Assembly: GCA_964439935.1 (NCBI GenBank)
Contig: CAYTPW010000004.1
Location: forward strand, 131,294-195,293
Direction of reading: 5' to 3'
Length of the DNA stretch: 64,000 nucleotides
Origin: JABMQW01 sp964439935
GTDB lineage: Bacteria > Fidelibacterota > Marinisomatia > Marinisomatales > TCS56
A model generated the notes under the pieces. It searched no databases, was not told where the DNA came from, and saw only the letters and a list, made by a program, of their open reading frames with translations. Positions within the stretch are counted from its first letter, which is position 1; the number at the start of each line of letters is the position of its first letter. Below, piece by piece: positions 26,616-35,657 of the stretch. The translations under genes were made by a program, and so were the position numbers.

Positions 26616-27637
26616 TTGGTCAGCTTATCCTTCTGAGCCTGCAGGATCGCCATCGTGGCTTTTAGTACTTTGGGAATAACTGTATCCAATGTTCCATTCA
26701 TAATAGCACCAGCAGCAAAAGGATGACCACCCCCACCCATCTCTAATGCAACCGGATGGATATTATACTTACCCTTTGACCGGAAATTTATTCGACAGGT
26801 ATCACTACCATTCTGATATAACATCAAAGCAACCTCCACACCGCGTATGGAACGAACAAAATCGGTGAATCCATCAACATCAGAATTGGTTGCCGAGCAT
26901 TGACTCAACATTTGTTGGTCGATTTGAAACCAGGCCAACTCACCGCCACTTTCAAATTGAATATTACTTAAAATCATACCCAGCAGTTTAGCGCGTTGAA
27001 TCGAATTGGATTCATAAATATTCTGGTAGATTTCAGACGGTTGGATGCCTGCTTGAATACATTCAGAGACAACTTCATGACAGCGTGCACTGGTATTGCT
27101 GTATCGAAATGAACCGGTATCAGTAAGAATTGCTGTATATAATCCTTCGGCCACTGTGATCGGCAAACTATCTGTGTAATACTGCTTGAAGAAATCAAAT
27201 AACATTTCGCCGACAGCAGATGCATTTAAATCAATCAAATTATGCGTGAAATGGCCATTATCAACTTGAACATGATGATCAATATTGACGACCGTAATCC
27301 GTTTTGTTGTTATCTGATCGCCAATACCCCGTAATCTCTTATAATCACCAATATCAAAAACCAAAGCCAGATCAACCGTTGCCAGCCAATCATCATGGAA
27401 TTGAGAATTATATATTTCTGCAGAGGCGGCATTCATGAGAAAATTATATTCGTCCGGTATTCCAGTGACGCATAAGAACCGGGTTTCGATCTTTAGATCC
27501 TGAAGATAATGCCACATAGCGCTAGCACATCCCAGACCATCTCCATCGGGATTTTCGTGGGTAGTTAATAAAACCCGATCAGCTTCTCCAATCAGTTTGT
27601 GCAATAATTCCCAATCGCTCATCTTTGACATACCCAA
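26612..27637 (-). CDS. DHH/DHHA1 phosphoesterase, NrnA-like (nanoRNase/pAp phosphatase)
   Basis: The 341-residue protein has the DHH-family motifs in order: HENPDGDGLGCASA (motif I), VFDIGDYKRL (II), VNIDHHVQ (III, the DHH) and TDTGSFRYSNT (IV). The DHHA1 domain ends in GGGGHPFAAGA. NrnA-type enzymes degrade 2-5 nucleotide RNAs and 3'-phosphoadenosine-5'-phosphate; some relatives hydrolyse cyclic dinucleotides. Because CdaA is encoded in the same series, a pApA-degrading role is possible but not shown. The start has near-by alternatives (Met3, Met6). It overlaps ispH by four bases. Confidence 0.92.
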   Translation of the reverse strand: MGMSKMSDWELLHKLIGEADRVLLTTHENPDGDGLGCASAMWHYLQDLKIETRFLCVTGIPDEYNFLMNAASAEIYNSQFHDDWLATVDLALVFDIGDYKRLRGIGDQITTKRITVVNIDHHVQVDNGHFTHNLIDLNASAVGEMLFDFFKQYYTDSLPITVAEGLYTAILTDTGSFRYSNTSARCHEVVSECIQAGIQPSEIYQNIYESNSIQRAKLLGMILSNIQFESGGELAWFQIDQQMLSQCSATNSDVDGFTDFVRSIRGVEVALMLYQNGSDTCRINFRSKGKYNIHPVALEMGGGGHPFAAGAIMNGTLDTVIPKVLKATMAILQAQKDKLTK

Positions 27638-27731
27638 AAGGTTTAAATCTACCTCAATATCACCGAATTTTCACAAATTCAAGCAGTTTTGCTTAATTAA
27701 ATTTTTCAAGCGTGTGGTAATAACTACCTAC

Positions 27732-28277
27732 TTATCCGGGATGTTCCCACATTGATTCATTTTCACCAGCTTCCCGATTGAAATAGCGGGCACAATTAAA
27801 TAAATAATCCGACAAACGATTGAGATAAACCAACAAGTGTTGCCCGATAGATTCGGATCGGGATAATTGTACCAGGTCACATTCAACCCGGCGGCAAACA
27901 GCCCTCGTTACATGCAGGCGGGCACTGCATTCGTTTCCGCCCGGCAGAATGAATTCCTGCATCTCAGGGAGTTCGACATTTAGCTCTCTAATCCTGTTTT
28001 CCAGCACTTCCACCCGGTTTCGTCCCAGCAATTCCGGCGGATCTTCCGGTAACGACAATTCACCACTGATATTCATCAAATCATTTTGAACTGCGTGCAG
28101 TTCAGATATTATATCCACTATATTGATTGCAGATATGGTTAATCCTAAATTAGAATTTAATTCATCAAGACCGCCTAAGAGGCGGATGCGCAGATTCCCC
28201 TTACTAACTTTTGTTCCATCTCCAAGACGTGTTTCGCCTCTATCACCCGTTTTAGTAGTTACCTTTGTTACACGCAT
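27732..28277 (-). CDS. Cob(I)alamin adenosyltransferase, PduO/MMAB type
   Basis: The 181-residue enzyme converts cob(I)alamin to adenosylcobalamin. The N-terminal ATP-binding TKTGDRGETRLGDG (7-20) is diagnostic. Later motifs are LGGLDELNSNLG, FILPGGNECSARLHVTRAVCRRVE and YLNRLSDYLFNCAR. It provides the cofactor for the acyl-CoA mutase encoded 5.4 kb downstream on the same strand. The start overlaps the nhaD-type gene by one base. A 94-base gap with a small hairpin around 27690 separates it from nrnA. Confidence 0.95.
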   Translation of the reverse strand: MRVTKVTTKTGDRGETRLGDGTKVSKGNLRIRLLGGLDELNSNLGLTISAINIVDIISELHAVQNDLMNISGELSLPEDPPELLGRNRVEVLENRIRELNVELPEMQEFILPGGNECSARLHVTRAVCRRVECDLVQLSRSESIGQHLLVYLNRLSDYLFNCARYFNREAGENESMWEHPG

Positions 28278-29761
28278 CAGAAATATATCAAACTAACAAT
28301 TATAAAGATCGGAATCAGGATTGGCACCGAATATTTCAGCATATAGCCAAAGAAACTAGGCATATTAATCCCGGCCTCCTCGGAAATTGATTTTACCATA
28401 AAGTTCGGAGCATTTCCAATATATGTGTTCGCTCCCATAAATACTGCACCGGCTGATATTGCCAGTAATGTCTGTTGATAGGTAGTCATCAAGGCGACCG
28501 GATCGCCACCGGCAGTATTGAAGAATACCAGATAGGTAGGTGCATTATCCAAAAAACTGGACAGGATACCGGTAGCCCAGAAATACATATAATTAACCGG
28601 ATTGCCCTGACCGTCGGATACGGAATCGATTACAGTGCTTAATGCACCATCAGTACCGGCTTTCAGTATGGCAATCGCCGGTATAATAGTCACAAAAATA
28701 CCAGCAAATAATTTGGCGACCTCAACAATCGGAAACCAGGAATACTCATTATTAATTCGGATTTCCGCGGCAGTAATCTTCCAACTCAGGACTGTCAGTC
28801 CTAATAACATCAGATCGCGGGTCAGGTTCTGTAATTCAATCACTACATGATAAACCGAAAAAGTAATTCCTGGTCGCCAGAAACCGCTCAACAACACTGC
28901 ACAGATCACACCTAGTAATAGTAGCAGATTCACGGTACCTTCAAGGCCAATGCTGATTTGATTTTTCTCTTGGGAAAATTCATCAGGGATTTTTTCCTGC
29001 CAGTAAAAGTAGGAATCAAGTCCGAAAAACATGAACAGTAGTATTATTACAACCGTCAGCATCGGTAAAAACATATTAGTGGTGGTCCAGAAAAAATCAA
29101 CGCCCTTCAAAAATCCTAAAAACAGTGGCGGATCGCCCAGCGGTGTCAAGGAACCTCCTATATTAGCCACAAGAAAAATAAAAAATACTATGATATGGAC
29201 TTTATTCTTACGCCATTTGTTGGCCCTGATTATTGGTCTGATAAGCAGCATGGCCGCTCCGGTTGTTCCCATCCAGCTAGCCAGGATTGTCCCGAGTAAA
29301 ATTATCCCTGTATTTATGATCGGTGAGCCCTGCAGACGACCGGTAATCCTGACACCACCACTGATAGTGAATAATGCCAGTAATAGAATTATGAATGGTA
29401 TGTATTCCAGCAAGCTGACATGTAGTAATTCATAGATGGTAGCCGGAAATCCTTGGAAAATAATGAATGGTATTATCAGAATTGCAGCCCAGAAAGCGGA
29501 TATTTTACCAAAATGGTGGTGCCAGAAGTGAGGAACTACCAGGGGAAATATAGCAATAGATAATAGAATACCGATAAAGGGAATAGCCCAAATAACCGAT
29601 AATGAAGCACCATCAACATGAGGAGTGGCATGATGTTCTGAAGAGGAATATGCAACTGGTTTTTCAGCATCCGTTGTAACCGTTTCCGCTGACAGGAATC
29701 CGGGACTGACTATAAAGCCTGTCAGGAACAATAGAACGATCAAACGGATTATTTTATTCAT
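28277..29761 (-). CDS. NhaD-type Na+/H+ antiporter
   Basis: The 494-residue membrane protein starts with a cleavable-looking signal sequence (about 1-25) and has about 12 helices. It belongs to the ion-transporter superfamily with the arsB/citrate-transporter fold. The NhaD-like landmarks are MGTTGAAMLLIRPIIRANKWR, LVANIGGSLTPLGDPPLFLGFLKGVDFFW, SSFLDNAPTYLVFFN and MGANTYIGNAPNFMVKSI. It would exchange Na+ against H+ across the inner membrane and link the Na+-pumping NQR, encoded next door, with the proton circuit (inference). It is first in the minus-strand series that ends near 6471. Confidence 0.9.
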   Translation of the reverse strand: MNKIIRLIVLLFLTGFIVSPGFLSAETVTTDAEKPVAYSSSEHHATPHVDGASLSVIWAIPFIGILLSIAIFPLVVPHFWHHHFGKISAFWAAILIIPFIIFQGFPATIYELLHVSLLEYIPFIILLLALFTISGGVRITGRLQGSPIINTGIILLGTILASWMGTTGAAMLLIRPIIRANKWRKNKVHIIVFFIFLVANIGGSLTPLGDPPLFLGFLKGVDFFWTTTNMFLPMLTVVIILLFMFFGLDSYFYWQEKIPDEFSQEKNQISIGLEGTVNLLLLLGVICAVLLSGFWRPGITFSVYHVVIELQNLTRDLMLLGLTVLSWKITAAEIRINNEYSWFPIVEVAKLFAGIFVTIIPAIAILKAGTDGALSTVIDSVSDGQGNPVNYMYFWATGILSSFLDNAPTYLVFFNTAGGDPVALMTTYQQTLLAISAGAVFMGANTYIGNAPNFMVKSISEEAGINMPSFFGYMLKYSVPILIPIFIIVSLIYF

Positions 29762-29987
29762 TATTCAGAAGTCCTGCATTGTCTTTTATTTTTCGAATTC
29801 AAATAGACCTAAAAAGTACAAAATTATGGTTGTTCAAAGATAGTCAAATCATCTTTAAACATTGATACAAATTAGTTACACGATTATGATCTCAACCCGC
29901 CTGGTCGCCGATCTGTATTATGTTATAAAAAACGAATAATCCATATAATTTTTGGAACCTGGTTTCTTAAAAGGCGTAAATTCAGCT

Positions 29988-30176
29988 ATGCAATTATTAT
30001 TGACGATCGGAGTATTGGGTCTGGCTGTAGCAGGATTGTCACTGGGATTATTCTTCAAACGGGAACCAATATCCGGACATTGTGGTGGTGATCAAAGAGT
30101 TACCCTAAAGGGGGAAATTCTAACTTGCCCGACCTGTGATGGTGATCTGGAAAATTGTGAAAACCGAGCGGCTTAG
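29988..30176 (+). CDS. nqrM: Na+-NQR maturation factor NqrM
   Basis: The 62-residue protein has one N-terminal membrane helix (MQLLLTIGVLGLAVAGLSLG). A KREPISGHCGG motif and a C-terminal cysteine cluster (CPTCDGDLENC) follow. This matches the NqrM (DUF539) family, which is thought to deliver iron for the intramembrane Fe centre between NqrD and NqrE. The frame could extend to a TTG at 29952, but the ATG at 29988 gives the usual family length. It is convergent with apbE, so both NQR maturation genes sit together at the 3' end of the nqr operon. Confidence 0.88.
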   Translation: MQLLLTIGVLGLAVAGLSLGLFFKREPISGHCGGDQRVTLKGEILTCPTCDGDLENCENRAA

Positions 30177-30239
30177 ATCCTATACTATTTATCCAGAACT
30201 AACTAGTAGCAATTCAAAATTTTTAACTATAATTCCGTC

Positions 30240-31295
30240 TCACAGGGTATTATCTCGAATCTTCATCCCAGTAGTTCGCAGTAACTGAAACTCATTTATT
30301 CCAGTACGCATGATTAAGACTGCTTCCACATCCTGCAGTGATTCAATTAGCTCCAATCCCTGACTGGCGCCCATTACCATTAAACCAGTAGCTAAGGCAT
30401 CGGCTACCCCACACGTTGGTGCTAGAACTGTCGCCGAAGCCACACCTGTTTCCACCGGGTACCCGGTCCGCGGATCAATAACATGCGAGTATATTTTTCC
30501 ATCGTACTCGAAATAATTACGATAATCACCGGAGGTAGCCATCCCCTGCTCGCTTAAAGGCACAATTGCCTGAAGATCTCGACCGGGCAGGGCATTCAGA
30601 ACCGGGGTATCGATACCGATCTGCCAAGAGTTTCCAGCGCGATTGAGACCGGCACAGTATACTTCCCCGCCAATTTCAACCAGAAAATCGGTAAATCCCT
30701 GCAGCGACAGCCAATCCGAAACAATATCGACTCCGTAACCCTTGGCGATTGCATTCACATCAATTACGATTTTTTGGTCCAGTTTGATCAATTGATTATT
30801 GTGAAAACCAATTTTTTGATATCCAACATTCTTGATCTCACCAGCTACTTGCTCCGGTGTTGGGGGATACGGATGATCAAAGGACATGCTGGATCCGAAA
30901 CCCCACAATGTGATCAGAGGTCCGACTGTAATATCAAATGCTCCCTCCGTAAGCTGAGATAACTCTAATGCCTGCTTAACTACACGCTGAAAATGAGTTG
31001 AAACTGTAAACTTGTCGGAGCTGGACAACTGGTTAAACAGCGAAATTTCACTAGTTTTGTCCCAGGTGGACATTTGCCGATTGATTTCAGCTAAAATACT
31101 ATCGACGCCAGCTTGTAATCTTTGTTGATCGGGATTTTGATCCCCTGGAATAATAATCTTGATTGAGTAAGTGGTGCCCATTGTATTACCGGTCAAATTG
31201 ATTTCCCGGGATACTTTGGAACAAGATATAAACAGGAACAGAAAAATAAGAGAGCCCGACAAAAGTCGAGCTCTCGGTATCTGGGTTTTATACAT
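30240..31295 (-). CDS. apbE: FAD:protein FMN transferase ApbE (lipoprotein)
   Basis: The 351-residue lipoprotein attaches FMN through a phosphoester to threonines of NqrB and NqrC. It has a basic n-region, a hydrophobic core and a lipobox FISC at about 22-25. The catalytic domain includes NTMGTTYSIKI, STWDKTSEISLFN, LTEGAFDITVGPLITLWGFG, VIDVNAIAKGYGVD, LVEIGGEVYCAG, TSGDYRNYFEYDGKIYSHVIDPRTG and the GVADALATGLMVMG metal site. The ATG lies only five bases after the nqrF stop. Its first 20 codons contain an intrinsic-terminator structure, which may limit how much ApbE is made. Confidence 0.95.
   Translation of the reverse strand: MYKTQIPRARLLSGSLIFLFLFISCSKVSREINLTGNTMGTTYSIKIIIPGDQNPDQQRLQAGVDSILAEINRQMSTWDKTSEISLFNQLSSSDKFTVSTHFQRVVKQALELSQLTEGAFDITVGPLITLWGFGSSMSFDHPYPPTPEQVAGEIKNVGYQKIGFHNNQLIKLDQKIVIDVNAIAKGYGVDIVSDWLSLQGFTDFLVEIGGEVYCAGLNRAGNSWQIGIDTPVLNALPGRDLQAIVPLSEQGMATSGDYRNYFEYDGKIYSHVIDPRTGYPVETGVASATVLAPTCGVADALATGLMVMGASQGLELIESLQDVEAVLIMRTGINEFQLLRTTGMKIRDNTL
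31250..31275 (-). terminator. Intrinsic terminator after nqrF, inside the apbE signal-peptide codons
   Basis: On the minus strand GAGAGCTCGAC and GTCGGGCTCTC form an 11-bp stem (one G-U pair) around a TTTT loop, followed at once by TTATTTTT. This is a textbook Rho-independent terminator. It begins about 25 bases after the nqrF stop, the expected place for the end of the nqrA-F transcript. The same bases encode residues 8-19 of ApbE, so apbE needs read-through, or ribosomes translating its first codons must melt the hairpin. Confidence 0.7.
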
Positions 31296-31300
31296 CTGAC

Positions 31301-32521
31301 TTAAAATTCGTCATAGGCGATCATATCTTTGTCTACACCCTGATCGTATAGCATTTTATCGACCGCAGAAATCATCATTGGTGGTCCACACATATAAAAC
31401 TCAATTTCCGTTGGATCTTCGTGCTCGCTCAGGTAATTGTCGTAAACCACCTGGTGGATAAAACCGGTTGGACCATCCCAATTATCTTCCGGTAGTGGTT
31501 CCGATAGAGCAACATTGTACTGGAAATTGGGAAATTCGGCGGCAATGGCCTTAAAATCCTCATCATAAAACATTTCCCGTAAGGAGCGTGCTCCATACCA
31601 GAAGGTCACTTTGCGGGTAGTCTTTTTTGTCTGAAAAAGATCAAAAATATGACTGCGCATCGGTGCCATGCCGGCTCCTCCGCCGATGTACATCATCTCA
31701 CGCTCAGTATCACTGGCAAAAAATTCACCATAGGGTCCAGATACAAACACTTTGTCTCTGGCCTTCAGATTAAAAATGAAGGATGATGCGATGCCCGGTG
31801 GAACATCCGGCAAATTAGGTGGTGGCGAAGCAATGCGAACATTCAGCATTACGATATTGCCTTCCGCCGGGTGGTTAGCCATACTGTAGGCACGGAAGAT
31901 TTCCTCGTCATTCTTAGAATGATAGCGCCACATATTATATTTGTCCCAATCACCACGATAATCTTCTTCGACGGCAAATTCACCATAATCCAGTTCATAT
32001 TTGGGAATATCGATTTGAATGTAACCACCGGCTTTAAAATCCAGAATTTCTCCCGGTGGCAACTCCAGAATCAGTTCTTTGATGAATGTTGCAACATTGT
32101 CATTTGAGCGAACCGTACATTCCCATTTCTTGATGTTGAAGATCTCGTCGGGAATCTGGATTTTCAAATCCTGCTTTATCTTGACCTGACAGGCTAACCG
32201 GTAATGTTCTTTGGTTTCCGCCCGGTTAATATGTCCGGTTTCGGTTGGCAAGATATCACCACCACCTTCCAGCACCTGGCATTTGCACTGGGCGCAGGTT
32301 CCTCCGCCACCGCAGGCCGATGGGATGAATATTTTATGTCCGGCAAGAGCCGTGAGCAGGGTTGAACCGGGGCGAACTTTGACACTTTTTTCTTTATCAT
32401 CGTTGATCGTGATTTCCACATCTCCCTGAGGCAGTAATTTTCGCTCAGCCAAATTGAGCAGTAACACCAGCAAGATGATAACACCAGTAAATACAACGAC
32501 ACCTGTTATTGCAGTAATCAT
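31301..32521 (-). CDS. nqrF: Na+-translocating NADH:quinone reductase subunit F
   Basis: The 406-residue subunit is the NADH-oxidising entry point. An N-terminal helix (1-25) anchors a 2Fe-2S ferredoxin-like domain with cysteines in PSACGGGGTCAQCKC and a fourth in RLACQV. The FAD domain has RAYSMANHP, and the NADH domain has GGGAGMAPMRSH and the C-terminal MCGPPMM. The final EF residues are typical for the family. It is ten bases after nqrE. All cofactor motifs are intact. Confidence 0.98.
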   Translation of the reverse strand: MITAITGVVVFTGVIILLVLLLNLAERKLLPQGDVEITINDDKEKSVKVRPGSTLLTALAGHKIFIPSACGGGGTCAQCKCQVLEGGGDILPTETGHINRAETKEHYRLACQVKIKQDLKIQIPDEIFNIKKWECTVRSNDNVATFIKELILELPPGEILDFKAGGYIQIDIPKYELDYGEFAVEEDYRGDWDKYNMWRYHSKNDEEIFRAYSMANHPAEGNIVMLNVRIASPPPNLPDVPPGIASSFIFNLKARDKVFVSGPYGEFFASDTEREMMYIGGGAGMAPMRSHIFDLFQTKKTTRKVTFWYGARSLREMFYDEDFKAIAAEFPNFQYNVALSEPLPEDNWDGPTGFIHQVVYDNYLSEHEDPTEIEFYMCGPPMMISAVDKMLYDQGVDKDMIAYDEF

Positions 32522-32530
32522 AACCGATCC

Positions 32531-33142
32531 TTATAAATCTATGCCAGAGAAAGCCATGAAGGTCATGGATAACAAGCCTGTTACAAGCATGGTTATCCCC
32601 AAACCGCGCAGGGCTGGCGGTACGTTTGAGTAACGCAAGCGATGGCGAATTGCAGCCATCGTGGTTATTGCCAAGAAAAATCCGACCCCAGAGCCGAAGC
32701 CAAATACAACCGATTCACCCAAGTTATAGCTCCGTTCTACCAGAAAGAGCGATCCACCAAGAATGGCACAATTCACCGCGATCAGCGGCAGGAAAATTCC
32801 CAGGCTCTGGTAGAGGGCCGGAGCAAAACGATCTAAAATCATTTCCACCAACTGGACCATGGCGGCGATAGTAGCAATAAAAATAATGAAATTCAGATAA
32901 CTCAGATCTATATTGGGTAGACCGGCCCAGGCCAAGGCACCTTCTTTCAGCAGGTATGTATGCAAAAACCAGTTCACCGGGGCAGTAATCGAAAGAACAA
33001 AGACAACGGCGAATCCGAGTCCGATGGAGGTTTCCACCTTTTTTGAGATTGCCAGGAATGAACACATCCCCAGGAAATATGCCAATAGGATATTTTCAAC
33101 AAAAATAGATTTGACGACCAGACTTAAATAATGTTCTAACAT
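32531..33142 (-). CDS. nqrE: Na+-translocating NADH:quinone reductase subunit E
   Basis: The 203-residue membrane subunit has six helices. It opens with the signature SLVVKSIFVENILLAYFLGMC. The Cys in LGMCSFLA and the later NCAILG belong to the conserved pair that, with the NqrD pair, binds an intramembrane Fe or 2Fe-2S centre and lies on the Na+ path. It begins one base after the nqrD stop and has the standard length. Confidence 0.98.
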   Translation of the reverse strand: MLEHYLSLVVKSIFVENILLAYFLGMCSFLAISKKVETSIGLGFAVVFVLSITAPVNWFLHTYLLKEGALAWAGLPNIDLSYLNFIIFIATIAAMVQLVEMILDRFAPALYQSLGIFLPLIAVNCAILGGSLFLVERSYNLGESVVFGFGSGVGFFLAITTMAAIRHRLRYSNVPPALRGLGITMLVTGLLSMTFMAFSGIDL

Positions 33143-33143
33143 C

Positions 33144-33773
33144 TCAGGCCTCCTCTTCGACTTTGCTGATCAACCGCTGAAACCAGATAATCAATCCCAA
33201 AATGATAAACGCTCCCGGGGATAATACCATCAAGCCTACGTTCTCGTAGCCGGCACTATAAAATGAAGCCGGTATAACCTGAAATCCCAGTAATGACCCG
33301 CTGCCAAGCACTTCCCGGAAAAATGATACGCTGATCAGGATGATTCCGTAACCGAGCGAATTACCGACTCCATCCAGGAAAGCTTTGCCAATTGAATTTT
33401 GCAAAGCAAATGCTTCCGCTCTTCCCAATACGATACAGTTTGTGATAATAAGTCCCACGAATACCGACAATTGTTTACTCATGTCATAGGCGTAAGCTCG
33501 CAATATCTGGTCAGTTAAAATCACCAGCGAGGCAATGACGCTTAACATGACGATAATTCGCACCCGGCCAGGAATGAAATTGCGCAGGGCTGAGATGATC
33601 ACGTTGGACATGGATAAAACAAATGTCACCGCCAGTGTCATCACAATGGCCGTGTCCATTTTGACCGTTACCGCCAGGGCTGAACAAATTCCCAGCACCT
33701 GGAATGAAATCGGGTTGTTGGCAATCAGCGGGTCCTTCAGAACCTGTTGCGATTTTTTACTAAGCAATCCCAT
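33144..33773 (-). CDS. nqrD: Na+-translocating NADH:quinone reductase subunit D
   Basis: The 209-residue membrane subunit is homologous to NqrE/RnfA-type proteins and has about six helices. Conserved cysteine regions are QVLGICSALAVT and LIITNCIVLGRAEAFA, which pair with NqrE to hold the intramembrane iron centre. The N-terminus KDPLIANNPISFQVLGICSAL is characteristic of NqrD. Its start is immediately after the nqrC stop and its end is one base before nqrE. Confidence 0.98.
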   Translation of the reverse strand: MGLLSKKSQQVLKDPLIANNPISFQVLGICSALAVTVKMDTAIVMTLAVTFVLSMSNVIISALRNFIPGRVRIIVMLSVIASLVILTDQILRAYAYDMSKQLSVFVGLIITNCIVLGRAEAFALQNSIGKAFLDGVGNSLGYGIILISVSFFREVLGSGSLLGFQVIPASFYSAGYENVGLMVLSPGAFIILGLIIWFQRLISKVEEEA

Positions 33774-34490
33774 TTAACTCTCCTCCGTGTGATGCGCCTT
33801 TTTTAAGAACGGCAGGTAGTTTTTCAAATCTTGTTCAATGAAAATATTAAGTCCTTTAGTAGTGAGCGTTGCTCCGGAAATTCCATCAACCTGATGGTAG
33901 GCTTCCGGGCTGCTTTCGTTCACCTTGCTTTTAACAACCTGGATTGATACCAGGTTACCATTATCATCAAAAATTCTTTTATCAATAAAATTCGAGGTGA
34001 ACCAGTCTTTTTCAATTTCCCCACCCAAGCCGGGAGTTTCACCATGTTTGTAAAAGGTTATTCCCATGACAGTATTGCAGTCGTTTTCCAGAGCCAAATA
34101 TCCGTAACAGGTCGACCAAAGACCTTTGCCGGATATTGGGATCGAGAACCCTGCTGTTTCGCCACCAATGATTTTCTTAAACACCGGATAATAACCACTC
34201 ATAGTTTTGGGATCGATTTGTTCTGGCGCCATTCCTTCAACAATTTCACCGTCCCGATCAACAACAAAACTAATTATCCTTTCGGCAAATAATTGCTTGA
34301 TCTGATCGGTTGTTAATTTTGTGTCGGCTTCCTCAGGAATATTCAAGGAACTAAGAATATTTTTCTTGATATCAAGTTCAACGTTTAATTGCTGACGATC
34401 TTTGAGAGATGTGGCTGCCGCCGACAACATAATCCCGAGAACAATCGTCACAACGGCTGTGAATACCAAGGTGTAACTGTTACTGCGCAT
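33774..34490 (-). CDS. nqrC: Na+-translocating NADH:quinone reductase subunit C
   Basis: About 238 residues from the chosen start. One N-terminal helix (SYTLVFTAVVTIVLGIML) precedes a periplasmic FMN-binding domain. The ApbE flavinylation motif is DGISGATLT, and the FMN-bearing threonine is Thr208 in this numbering. GETPGLGGEIE is another family marker. The longest frame begins at 34529 inside nqrB; the ATG at 34490 is preferred because AAGGG lies about ten bases upstream and the protein then starts like other NqrC sequences. It still overlaps nqrB by 11 bases. Confidence 0.95.
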   Translation of the reverse strand: MRSNSYTLVFTAVVTIVLGIMLSAAATSLKDRQQLNVELDIKKNILSSLNIPEEADTKLTTDQIKQLFAERIISFVVDRDGEIVEGMAPEQIDPKTMSGYYPVFKKIIGGETAGFSIPISGKGLWSTCYGYLALENDCNTVMGITFYKHGETPGLGGEIEKDWFTSNFIDKRIFDDNGNLVSIQVVKSKVNESSPEAYHQVDGISGATLTTKGLNIFIEQDLKNYLPFLKKAHHTEES

Positions 34491-35655
34491 AGCGGGCAAC
34501 CCTTTTTTTAATATTTGATTGGACAACAAAATAATCGATTAAAGGTGCGAAAGCGTTCATCAATAAAATGGCCAACATCGTACCCTCCGGGTAAGCTGGA
34601 TTGATAGACCGAACTACGACCGTTAAGACACCAATCATAATCCCGTATATCCAACGCCCCGTATTGGTATGTGCTGCGGTAACGGGATCAGTGGCCATGA
34701 AGGTAATTCCAAACATAAATCCACCCATCACCAGGTGATAATGGGGTGGTAATGACAGCATCGTATTGGTGGATTGTCCCGCCATTAGATTGGTCAGTAA
34801 TGCCGCCACCAGTAGTCCGATAATACCCCCTGTTATCACCCGCCAGGAACCGATTTTGGTTACGATCAGGAATATGGCCCCAATCAATATTGCCAGGGCA
34901 CTGGTTTCACCGATTGAGCCAGGGACGCAACCATAGAACATGTTGGACCAGGAGTAATTAAACTGGGTGACATTATTCAATAATTCTACCGCATTACCGC
35001 CGGTCACAGCTGCCGGAACCGCCAATGGTGTGGCTCCAGAGAATCCGTCCGCTCCCATCACCCAAACACTGTCACCTGAGATTTTCCCCGGATACGCGAA
35101 AAAGAGAAATGCTCTGGCGGTTAAAGCCGGATTAAATATATTCATTCCAGTTCCGCCAAATACCATTTTACCGATCGCCACACCAAACGATGTTGCAACA
35201 GCCACCTGCCAGAGCGGAATGGTGGGTGGAACAATCATTGGAATTAATAAACCAGTCACCAGAAAACCCTCATCCACTTCATGTTTTCGCACAATGGCAA
35301 ACAGTACTTCCCACACCGCCCCCGCAGCATAGGAAACAATCACGATTGGCAGCATCACTTTTAATCCGAACCACATATTGGCCACCAGCGTGCGTTCCAG
35401 GCCGTTGGCCAGAGCCTGCTGCAGTCCAATATTATACAACCCAAAGAAAAATACTGGTAATAATGCGTAGATGACAATTGTCATTACCCGCTTGAGATCG
35501 GCACTGTCACGAATGAACGGTGCTTGATCAGTCTCCTGATCGGTATTGAATAGCAGTGTGTCCATCATTTCATAAATTGGAAAAAACAATTTCAATTTAC
35601 CTTCGTCCTCAAAGGCTGGTTTTACCCGTTCACTGATTTTCCTGAGAAATTGCAT
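34480..35655 (-). CDS. nqrB: Na+-translocating NADH:quinone reductase subunit B
   Basis: The 391-residue membrane subunit has about ten helices. It carries covalent FMN on Thr209 in DGFSGATPLA and binds riboflavin and quinone. Family stretches include FIRDSADLKRVM, GLLIPMIVPPTIPLWQVA, FGGTGMNIFNPALTARAF and MFGITFMATDPVTAAHT. It begins two bases after the nqrA stop and overlaps nqrC. The local ApbE would attach the flavin. Confidence 0.98.
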   Translation of the reverse strand: MQFLRKISERVKPAFEDEGKLKLFFPIYEMMDTLLFNTDQETDQAPFIRDSADLKRVMTIVIYALLPVFFFGLYNIGLQQALANGLERTLVANMWFGLKVMLPIVIVSYAAGAVWEVLFAIVRKHEVDEGFLVTGLLIPMIVPPTIPLWQVAVATSFGVAIGKMVFGGTGMNIFNPALTARAFLFFAYPGKISGDSVWVMGADGFSGATPLAVPAAVTGGNAVELLNNVTQFNYSWSNMFYGCVPGSIGETSALAILIGAIFLIVTKIGSWRVITGGIIGLLVAALLTNLMAGQSTNTMLSLPPHYHLVMGGFMFGITFMATDPVTAAHTNTGRWIYGIMIGVLTVVVRSINPAYPEGTMLAILLMNAFAPLIDYFVVQSNIKKRVARYAQ

Positions 35656-35657
35656 AA

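Noticed and set aside
27660..27720. AAGCA-N4-TGCTT hairpin as terminator of the adenosyltransferase gene
   Set aside because: The stem has only five pairs and the A+T-rich flank is not specific enough.
29952..29987. TTG start extending NqrM by 12 residues
   Set aside because: The extension is not membrane-like and the ATG at 29988 matches the usual family N-terminus.
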